In this document: positions 56,520 to 64,000 of the stretch, in pieces
How positions within the stretch are numbered: the first letter of the stretch is position 1
Layout: the number at the start of each line of letters is the position of its first letter
Assembly: GCA_009739215.1 (NCBI GenBank)
Contig: VSJF01000001.1
Coordinates: 1,922,001 to 1,986,000 of the forward strand
Direction of reading: 5' to 3'
Length of the DNA: 64,000 nucleotides
Origin: Floccularia luteovirens
Taxonomy: Eukaryota; Basidiomycota; Agaricomycetes; Agaricales; Squamanitaceae
The notes under the pieces: model-generated
What the model was told of the DNA's origin: nothing
The model's input: only the letters and a program-made list of their open reading frames with translations
Database searches by the model: none
Made by a program: the position numbers and the translations under genes

Positions 56520-58185
56520 ATGCAGCGTATCAGACAACTAACCGGACACCTTACAAGCTCCAATGCTCGTGCCGCATTGGACAAGAAGTCTCCAGACGAT
56601 GTCGTGATTACCATGTCTATTCGTTCGCCATTATGCAAAGCAAAGAAAGGAGGGTTTAAAGATGCCAGGTTGGAAATCAAATTTTTATCGTTCTGTCGGC
56701 TATAACTTATATTTTGTAGAACCGACGAATTGATGTTAGAAATGTATAAAGTATGTATGTCTCCATGTTCTTAGACATTATATTCATTTCACATTGTACA
56801 CGTAGCAAGCAATTGCTCATTGCCAGATTGATCCCAAACTTATTGGTGATATATGCGTGGGCACCGTTTTGACTCCTGACGCGATGTATCCCGCGCGTGC
56901 AGCGGCTCTTGCAGCGGGATTTCCTGAAACTGTTCCTGTGCAAACTGTCAACAGGTTCTGTTCGAGCGGTCTTATGGCTGTAACCGTGATTGCGAATGAG
57001 ATTCGAAGCGGTCAAATTGACATTGGACTGGCAATAGGTGTGGAAAGTATGTCCGAGAAGTATGTTGTCTACTTGCTTTATCGCTAGTCCTTTCTGAGAG
57101 CCCTTGTAGCCCGGACGATGGTGGTCCAGCTCAGAGTGAGCTATTATCAACAAATCAAAGCTCAAAAGACTGTTGTCAGCGTATGGGATGGACAAGTGAA
57201 AATGTGGCTATGGACTACAACATTACCAGAGAAGAACAGGACGAATTTGCCGCACTATCATATCAACGTGCAGAACATGCTCAGAAAGAGGGCTACTTCG
57301 CAAAGGAAATAGTCCCGTTCACTGTTTACTCAAAAAATGCCGCTGGGGAACGTAGTCAAGTCGTTGTAACCAAAGATGATGGTATTCGATATGGGACAAC
57401 GAAAGAAAGCCTGCAAAAGATTAGACCTGCATTCCCCCAATGGGGTAAAAGTACTACGACTGGCGGGAATGCAAGTCAAATTACCGACGGAGCTGCTGCC
57501 CTGTTGTTGATGACAAGGAAACGTGCCGAGGAATTAGGAGTGACTATTTTGGCGAAACATATAACCACAGCAGTTGCCGGTAGGTTTAATTCTACTTGAC
57601 AATCCTCAATAATCGAACTTGACATTGTACAGGTGTTCCACCTAGGGTGATGGGTATTGGACCTGTGTATTCTATTCCTTTGGCCCTAAGAAACTGTGGT
57701 TTAAGCCTAGCTGATATTGACTTATTCGAGGCTAGTCATTATGTATTGACTTGTTCTCAAGAATCCTGACTGTCCAGTCTGTTAGGTGAATGAGGCTTTC
57801 GCTTCCCAATGTGTGTATACTATTAAAGAACTTAAACTACCGATCGAAAAGGTGAGCACTATTTTGAAGTTGGACAACATTTCAAACGAAATTTCGACTA
57901 CAGGTGAACGTCAATGGCGGTGCTATTGCATTTGGGCATCCACTAGATAAGTTTCATGCTATTTTCTCACTTTTTGTTGATAATTTAAGTTTTTCTTGTT
58001 GTTTACGTTGTACAGGAGCACGACAAATTGTGACCGGCTTGAATGAGCTGAAACGAAGAGGAGAAAAGGTGTGCAAGTAGCTTATCTTATGGTTAAATGT
58101 GTTTCTAAACCATGCCCAGATTTTACTCACATCGATGTGCATTGGTACGGGAATGGGCGCAGCAGGGATATTTGTACGGGAGTGA
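56520..58185 (+). CDS. POT1: Peroxisomal 3-ketoacyl-CoA thiolase with PTS2 signal
   Basis: The last step of beta-oxidation: the enzyme cleaves 3-ketoacyl-CoA with CoA to acetyl-CoA. The start at 56520 reads [11 protein letters not shown], in which R-I-x5-H-L is a PTS2 signal for Pex7-dependent import into peroxisomes. Next are [40 protein letters not shown], the nucleophile loop [11 protein letters not shown], and [20 protein letters not shown]. The blocks TENVA-type [53 protein letters not shown] and [20 protein letters not shown] follow. The final catalytic Cys is in [12 protein letters not shown], with the stop at 58185. All three catalytic residues (Cys, His, Cys) are present. Two joints are non-canonical: a GC-AG intron inside FE|VNEAFA and an AT-AC intron inside GHPLG|CTGARQ. 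Confidence 0.95.
57731..57785 (+). other. GC-AG intron in the thiolase gene
   Basis: DIDLFE ends in GAG and VNEAFAS begins GTG. Joining them in frame needs an intron that begins GCTAGT and ends GTTAG (55 nt). The only nearby GT lies inside the would-be intron and breaks the frame. The FE-x-NEAFA motif is nearly invariant in thiolases. Confidence 0.8.
57947..58006 (+). other. AT-AC intron in the thiolase gene
   Basis: The exon ends GGG CAT CCA CTA G at 57946 and is followed by ATAAGT; no GT donor exists nearby. Ending the intron at TTTAC (58006) gives [15 protein letters not shown], a textbook thiolase active-site loop. Ending it at the next AG, six bases later plus three, would drop three residues of that loop. 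The 5' end ATAAGT is the form seen in AT-AC introns removed by the major spliceosome rather than the U12 ATATCC form. Length is 60 nt. Confidence 0.82.
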
Positions 58186-58473
58186 TGAAGGCTTGGCTAT
58201 GCACATCGATACATTAATGATATAAAAGTTTTAGATTATTCATGCATAGTTAAGACTAGCATGGTGCTAGCAAGGCAGTTATATGACCAATTTAGCATTG
58301 TTTGTCTCAATTACTCACGCCACAGCAGTAACAATTTGTCTGACGGCCATCTCTCACCCTTTAAGTATCCTTCCTTCACCATCACTATTGGCAACAAGCC
58401 TCTTTCTCTCCAACCACTGCTTTGTCGGTCTTAGTCTTTCCTTTTGATTTCAATTACCTTCTAGGCTGCCACC

Positions 58474-60978
58474 ATGGCACCAAATTATGATGCTCTTCGA
58501 GAAAGTAATGCTTCACCCTACGGTGATCCACGTTTCAACGAGTCCTCCGGCTTCATCACTCCCAACACGCCAAAGAAAAGGCAAAACACTTGGCTTAAAA
58601 TTGCCGTACCAGTCTTAATCCTCATTATCGTTGGTGCTGTCGTCGGCGGCGTTCTTGGCTCCCGCTCCAAAAACTCTGATAGCAGCAGCACCAGCAGTGA
58701 CAGTGACAACAGTGGCGGCTCAGGTTCCGCAAGCGGAGCTGCCGCCGCTAGTTCTGCTGTGAGTGCTAAGCTTGCAATTGGGCGATTTGCAACAGCTACA
58801 GATAGTGAATTCATGGTCCCGATATACCCATCAACAGTCAGTTTATGACTATGTCACTGCTTAAATATACTAATGAGAAACAGACAAACACTGCAGCTTT
58901 TACCTCGCCTACTTTCGTCTCGGCACAACGTACGAACTCATGGCCTGCGGATCCATTCAAACCGTCCAATCCAAGTGCATTACAAGTCCGTCCAGAACGA
59001 CCCCGGTTAATCGCGCCATCTTATAAGTGGCAGGCTTTACCCAACCTCATAAAAAATGACCCTTACCTCCGGGGGTGGAATGACACTATCTTCGGAAATG
59101 CCTCAGACTATTTCGACAAGCCCCCTGTTGCTTACTTCCTCGATGGAGATAGTGGAATCCTTGACAACGCCCGTGAAATCAAGATGCGAATCAAAGCATT
59201 TGCATACGTTTATCGCATGACCAATGATACAAAATGGGTTGACCGAACATGGCAAGAACTACAAGTGAGTAAGGCTTTCAATGTGTTATAATATTTCTCT
59301 TATTTTTGTACATAGAATGCTGCTGGGAATGGTACAAAACAATTTGGACCAGATGTTGACCGTTGGAACTCTGTCCACTTCCTAGACCCTGCAGAATTTG
59401 CAGCTGCTTTTGGGATTGCGTATGATTGGCTACACGACATGTGGACTGATGAACAAAAGAGCCAAATTAGATCCACCATGATACAATATGCATTACAACC
59501 TGGTGTCCAAGCATACCAGGATTCCGGTGTCGGTTGGTGGAGAACTGCCACAGGCAATTGGAATTGTGTTTGCAATGGTGGTCTGACAATCGGGTCTCTT
59601 GCTATCCTTGGTGACGATACGACTGGCACTGCTGAGCAGCTGCTCGGTCTTACTATCGACAACACCAAACAAAGTTGTGTTAATGCCGTGTCAGACGATG
59701 GAACTTGGTCGGAAACTGCCAATTACTGGTACTTTGGAACGACTGGTCACGCAGAAATGGCATCTGCACTGATGACTGCCACTGGAAGTGACCTGGGCCT
59801 TTTAAATACCAACACGAACTTTCAAAAAACCGGAGATTTCCACATGTACGCCTATGGCCCAACCTCCTTATTCAATTATGGGGATCATGGGCCAAACAAA
59901 TTTTCCACAACCGCCAACTCAATGTTGTTCTACGGTTCCCAATATCAGCATCCAGAATACATTCTTCACCAGCGAGAGCAATCTGATGCTGCCGAACCAT
60001 GGAGTATGTTCTGGTATGATCCCACTGTGTCGGGAGCGTTCTGGGATGGCGCAGCGCTGGACTTCTTCTTCGACAACACTCTTGACCAATGGGCATCCAT
60101 GCGCAGTAGTTGGACCGACCAACACGCTCTTTTCGTTGGTATTAAGGCAGGGCGTAACCAAGGTCACCAGACACATAATGATCTTGATGTTGGTGACTTC
60201 GTCCTCGACGCTCTAGGCACTCGCTGGTTTGGCGAGCTTGGATCGGCCGATTATAGGTCACCGAACTATTTCAGTAATGATACTCAAGGCAGTGACCGCT
60301 GGAAGTATTATCGCAAGATGACTGAAGGGCAAAATACCATCCTCATTAACCAGGCCAATCAGAACGTTGCTGCAGCGCCTACGGTAAAACATGATTCTTC
60401 AGGTACCACTCAAGGTTCAAGCACAGTGGCTGATATTCCTAAAGACTCAACTGCATTCTGGACAACCGATATGACTACTGCTTACGATGGCGTGTAAGTA
60501 GATTTCTATGTCTCGCAGCAGATTGATTATTTACTTTTTTTATTATTATTATAGGACATCCATGAAACGTGGAATAAGGTTACTCAATGGTCGTAAGCAA
60601 GCGTTGTTGAGAGATGAAATCGCCTCGCAAGCTTCAGTACAATGGCGGGCACACACGAACGCTACCGTCAACATAGACACAAGTGGTACTTCTGCAACTC
60701 TGTCGTTGGACGGCCAAACAATGAAGGTTTCCATGTTGAATCCGCCTTCCGGTGCTGCTTTCTCTACGTCTGCCGCAAAACGATTCGATACGGATCCTGC
60801 ACCTCCAGTCGACGATCAGGAAAACCCAGGTGTAACGGTGCTAATCGTTTCTCTTCCCACAGGAACGTATACTTTGGAAATGCTATTCAATCCCCAGTGG
60901 CCGGGGTTATCCGACAGTGATTTTGTCAACCCTCCATCAGTTCCTTTGGACAATTGGACTCTAAGCAGTCACGATTAA
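58474..60978 (+). CDS. Membrane-anchored heparinase II/III-like polysaccharide lyase
   Basis: The start at 58474 has a strong GCCACCATGGC context. A cytosolic N-terminus of about 45 residues leads to a single span (LKIAVPVLILIIVGAVVGGV) and a Ser/Gly-rich linker, so this is a type II membrane protein with an outside catalytic part. The helical toroid domain contains RPERPRLIAPSYKWQALPNL, AREIKMRIKAFAYVYRMTND, LDPAEFAAAFGIAYDWLHDM and GWWRTATGNWNCVCNGGLTI with WSETANYWYFGTTGHAEMAS. The beta-sandwich domain begins around GQTHNDLD-type text, visible as HQTHNDLDVGDFVLDALGTR and WFGELGSADY, the H-x-x-D-x-G-x-F motif of heparinase II/III. The C-terminal exon covers TSMKRGIRLLNGRKQALLRD to WTLSSHD, stop 60978. 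The substrate is unknown: an acidic polysaccharide of the fungal wall or of plant or animal tissue is possible. Confidence 0.85.
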
Positions 60979-61505
60979 TAAACAATTATTTACACAAATT
61001 TTGGACTTGGTAATTAGAAATGTATGTAGTTGGGCACTGCTTGAACTACTGGACCCTATGATACTGTATCAATCTGATAAAGATTCTGACTGATGGGCTG
61101 TGTGAATTTTCTGCAAAGTGGTTTTTGCCGTGTTGCCGTGACAATCGCGGTTCTCCTTGTACCTGTAACAGTCACACCGCCATACGTTTCTTCAACGTCC
61201 TTTAACGCCCTTATCCACACCTCAACAAAAACCGTTCACTACAGAGACTCTCTTTGACTTTGTATTCCTACTGTCCGGAGCATACGGCCTTACGCGTCTG
61301 AGGAATAGTCACTCTTTATCTTATTTGGCTAATCTTTCCCAGTAAGTTTTTATGTTTTGTTTCGTCCATTTTCTATCTAAACGTTGCTACCCAAGACTTC
61401 TCCTGTCCTGTTGGCATTTATAAATCCAGGCTATCCTTTCTCAACATTGCCCAGACACTGTTGATAATAAAGCGAAACAAACCTTGATACCATACAATCC
61501 ACCAA
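60979..61505 (+). promoter_or_regulatory. Intergenic, promoter region of the Ser-rich membrane protein gene
   Basis: These 527 bp follow the lyase stop and precede the next plus-strand start. The last 130 bases are pyrimidine-rich, as in many fungal core promoters. I see no clear TATA box, repeat or RNA gene. Two GT...AG pairs here could mark a 5' UTR intron, for example from 61340 to 61430, but this is uncertain. Confidence 0.4.
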
Positions 61506-62700
61506 ATGTTCGCCTCAATTCGTAGTGCAGGCGTTTTTACGCTTGTTGGTCACTTTTCGGTTCTCATCGCTCTTTTTGGGATCGTTCAAGCCAATGAACT
61601 CTCTTTGCGCCAAAGAGATCATTCTAACCTCAAACGCTTGATAAAAAAACGGTTTCCATCTCCCCAGGGACTTGCCCCTGATATACCTGTACCCGTAGCC
61701 GCCGCTGGAAACGACCCCCCTACATTCTCCTCCATATCTATTTCTACTTCCGCGGTGACGAGTAGTTCATCAACGACTGCATCCAGCTCCTCCACTACTA
61801 GTTCAAGTGTCGTCCAAACTTCTGCAACTTCTACTGTACGTACCCTAAATTTTATTCTGAGTTTCATAAAATATTTACGCAAATCTCACTTTTCAATAGA
61901 GCTCTAGTTCAAGCGCAACGAGCAGCTCTAGCTCTGTTTCCTCGTCCTTGTCCTCCTCATCGTCAAGTTCCTCAGTATCGTCCTCGTCTTCGTCCGTTTC
62001 TTCCTCCTCGTCCTCATCCTCATCTTCTCCTGTCTCTCAACCCACGGAGGCCGTTGACCCTATCCCCAACTCGCCTACTGCTATTGTCAGCACTGTTAGA
62101 CCCACAGTGACACAGACACAGTCTGTGGAAGCTTCCAGTTCAGCTGTCCCACAAACTACATCTGGATCATCAAAAACAAAGACTGTCACATTAACGGCAG
62201 TCATTGTTATTGCATCCGTCATTGGAGCTGTAGTAATCTTGTGGACAATCTTCCGTAAATGGAAGCTTGGGCGTTCAAAGAAGTTTGATGCACGCCTCCA
62301 ACCTATTGATTGGCAGCCTACGAACCCTGAGGAAGATATCATTCCTTCCCATCGCCGCAATCCTTCAGGGGCATCTTCATTCCATTCTGGTGGTCATGAA
62401 AATTCTACTGGTCGTGGTGCTTATGACCATATGGACTATGGAAACGGTAGTTCAGACCACGGCCACGGGACAACTAGTCTTAATCCAGTCCCAGATCATG
62501 ACTTTACTGCTAATGCTTCAATGGCCCCCGTTGGCGGTTATGCAGATTTGGCTCGTGGACCCAGCCCACAACCCCAAATGCAGCAAACTTTGATGCGTGG
62601 CCCTAGCATGAACCGTGGTTACGATGTTGGCGTACCTCTTCATCACCAAGCGGGTTACGGCGTAGGCGATCCATACAATTACAACAATGGAAGGTATTGA
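61506..62700 (+). CDS. Ser-rich single-span surface protein, Mid2/Wsc-sensor-like
   Basis: The start at 61506 reads MFASIRSAGVFTLVGHFSVL, a cleavable signal peptide ending near VQANELS. The outside part is about 170 residues, dominated by Ser/Thr, with a nearly uninterrupted poly-Ser tract encoded by mixed TCC, TCG, TCA and TCT codons at about 61945-62030; heavy O-mannosylation is expected. A single membrane span, VTLTAVIVIASVIGAVVILW, is followed by basic RKWKLGRSKKFD. The cytosolic tail of about 130 residues is rich in Gly, Asn, His and Tyr (IDWQPTNPEEDIIPSHRRNP; GYGVGDPYNYNNGRY). This plan matches yeast Mid2/Wsc-type wall-stress sensors and many mushroom proteins; no WSC Cys domain is present. 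One GT-AG intron splits the Ser-rich region. Role as a wall sensor is inferred from architecture only. Confidence 0.82.
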
Positions 62701-63168
62701 GTTTTCTCTCGTCCTAATGAGAAAACGATGATGTAAAGCCCTCCTCGGTTCCGGTAGTCATGTCCGTGACATCATTTAACTAAACGACGCTCATTGCTTG
62801 TTCAAATATTCGATAAAATTGCAGCTGGCCTGCATACCAATCAAATCTTCTTTTTTGACTTGATGCCTAATAAAATACTATTCTCCTTAGTCTCCACTGA
62901 TGAAATGTTCCCAAAATTTCAACTCATATACCCCTGCTCTCTTGTTTCCATAGAAACTCGTGCTCAAATCTGAAGTAGTGTACGAAATCATTGGACAATT
63001 ACTTCAAAATGGACCCTTTCGTCAGTTATTCAGTTCCTTTTCAGTCGAAAGCTTTTTTAAAGACCTTTTTGTGTTGCTGTGTCCGTATTATTGTATACCA
63101 GTTCCGGCCAGTCTTCTATTGAAAACACAGAAAAATCGGGTGCATAACCGTTAACAGTAGTACAACAT
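62701..63168. other. Intergenic between convergent genes, nothing recognised
   Basis: The 468 bp lie between two convergent genes and should hold both 3' UTRs. The sequence is AT-rich. An AATAAA-like TAATAAAATA at about 62868 could serve as polyadenylation signal on the plus strand. No gene, RNA or repeat is apparent. Confidence 0.45.
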
Positions 63169-64000
63169 TTAAATTAGGCGTTCCACTACTACTTGATGGC
63201 GACCATTCATAGATTTCCATGCAAGATATGCTACCGCAGTTAATGGGACAAGTGAGACAGCACAAAACCACCACCAGTTTAATGCCGCCAGATTAGACTT
63301 CCTGGGAGGAATATTCGAAGAGACAGGTTCATCATTGAGCTTTGTGCGTTCAAAAAGACTCTCTAAACCTGTTGGTTTTTCGGGTGCAAAAAATCGTTGG
63401 GGACGCAGCCAATGAGCATCATTATCTTGACTAAAACTACTTTTGTTCCCTTTCGTAGGCACAGAACCACCATCCGTAGGTGTCCAATCCATTTCATCAG
63501 TATCGACATCTTGTTTAACTACAGGAGATGGCGGTTTTGTATGAAGGGAAGGATGGCCAAAAACCGGGTTGGCATGTGTTATGACTGGTTGTGACGAGAG
63601 GGATAATGCAGCAAGAATATCCGCGTCTTGAGAGATGGGAAAGTTTGACATTGGTGTAGAATCTCGTGTAAATGGGTTTGGTGTGGCAGAACGGGATAGA
63701 GAAGAGATATGAGAGTTTTTGTTGACAAGGCGGATAGTTGGTGGATGTTGTACACGAAGTACTGCAAGAGATATGATGAATGCCTGTCGTTTAATCAGTA
63801 AATAGGTAATCATAAAACCCAAAAAGTTTGAAATTTAAAACGTACTGAAAGTTCCGCAAGAAATGCCATTGAAAAGTAGACGCGAGCCCAGAATGATGTA
63901 GGGTCATATAAGTTGAGAAGGTCATAGCCTTTGTCGTACCATCGCAGCGCGACGATAATTGAGGTCATCAATCTTATAACCCATACCGCCATCTGGCAAA
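63169..64000 (-). CDS. Probable Ima1-like inner nuclear membrane protein (C-terminal part)
   Basis: Only the C-terminal region is in the window; the gene continues past 64000. An exon with WVIRLMTSIIVALRWYDKGY and FWARVYFSMAFLAELS holds membrane segments. After an intron comes AFIISLAVLRVQHPPTIRLV, then a Ser/Pro-rich nucleoplasmic-type stretch with DTDEMDWTPT and the motif PEKPTGLESLFERTKL. A last span, WWWFCAVSLVPLTAVAYLAW, precedes a short end at 63169. In fungi the FAPEKPTGLESLF-type motif and several membrane spans occur in Ima1/NET5 (Samp1) proteins, which link heterochromatin or centromeres to the inner nuclear membrane. The N-terminal zinc-binding domain that would confirm it is outside the window. 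A different nuclear-envelope or ER protein is possible. Confidence 0.55.

Noticed and set aside
57946..58020. Thiolase pseudogene with a mutated donor and a three-residue deletion in GHPLGATG
   Set aside because: Reading the intron as AT-AC restores GHPLGCTGARQ with no deletion and no stop, so the gene looks intact.
1..64000. CRISPR arrays, prophage, insertion sequences, tRNA or rRNA genes, secondary-metabolite cluster
   Set aside because: None of the expected repeats, hallmark proteins or cloverleaf-like sequences was seen; the window is intron-rich eukaryotic housekeeping DNA.

Overview
The window looks like ordinary nuclear DNA of a filamentous basidiomycete, most likely an Agaricomycete. 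The genes are split by many short introns (mostly about 45-70 nt, GT-AG), intergenic gaps are short, and both strands are used. The gene content also fits: TRAPPII, RAVE, exocyst, seipin, a Zn2Cys6 regulator, ceramide glucosyltransferase, and several proteins known mainly from mushrooms. I see no phage, plasmid, transposon, CRISPR, rRNA or tRNA. Twenty-eight protein genes are supported; the first and the last run off the window. Gene ends were set by following reading frames across introns by eye, so starts and internal exon borders are predictions.

Layout. 1-8.1 kb: VPS18 (-) head-to-head with TRS120 (+), two membrane-trafficking genes. 8.1-10.8 kb: an Mpv17/PMP22 membrane protein (-) and the mitochondrial carrier YHM2 (-). 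11.4-20.4 kb, all minus: a tail-anchored coiled-coil protein, an SHB17-type phosphatase, a WW-domain protein, an orphan with an RGG-like tail, and an LCCL-domain membrane protein. 20.6-25.7 kb: two uncharacterised proteins (-), seipin (+), an SH3BGR/glutaredoxin-like protein (-) and a low-molecular-weight phosphatase (+). 25.7-32.4 kb: mitochondrial methylmalonate-semialdehyde dehydrogenase (-), a Myb-like protein (+) and Rab GDI (+). 32.5-43.3 kb: RAV1 (-), a catalytically dead RNase III-like/dsRBD protein (+) and a RING-SNF2 translocase (+). 43.5-53.5 kb: a ThrE/PRM10-like transporter, a Zn2Cys6 transcription factor and exocyst SEC3 (all -). 54.0-58.2 kb: a short homeodomain gene (+), ceramide glucosyltransferase (-) and peroxisomal 3-ketoacyl-CoA thiolase (+). 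58.4-64 kb: a membrane-anchored heparinase II/III-like lyase (+), a Ser-rich wall-sensor-like protein (+) and the C-terminus of a probable Ima1-like inner nuclear membrane protein (-).

Themes. Endomembrane and vacuole functions recur (VPS18, TRS120, RAV1, GDI, SEC3), as do lipid or organelle functions (seipin, Mpv17-like, thiolase, ceramide glucosyltransferase, YHM2, MMSDH). There is no sign of a co-regulated biosynthetic cluster.

The unexpected signal is in splicing. When conserved motifs are used to place exon joints, several joints need rare splice sites or very small exons. These are an AT-AC intron and a GC-AG intron in the thiolase gene, GC-AG introns in VPS18, the SHB17-like gene and the SH3BGR-like gene, a 7-nt microexon in the SHB17-like gene, and an 8-nt microexon carrying the first cysteine of a zinc cluster. 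There may also be two 3-nt microexons in YHM2. Two genes (Mpv17-like, Myb-like) show a possible single-base frame break.
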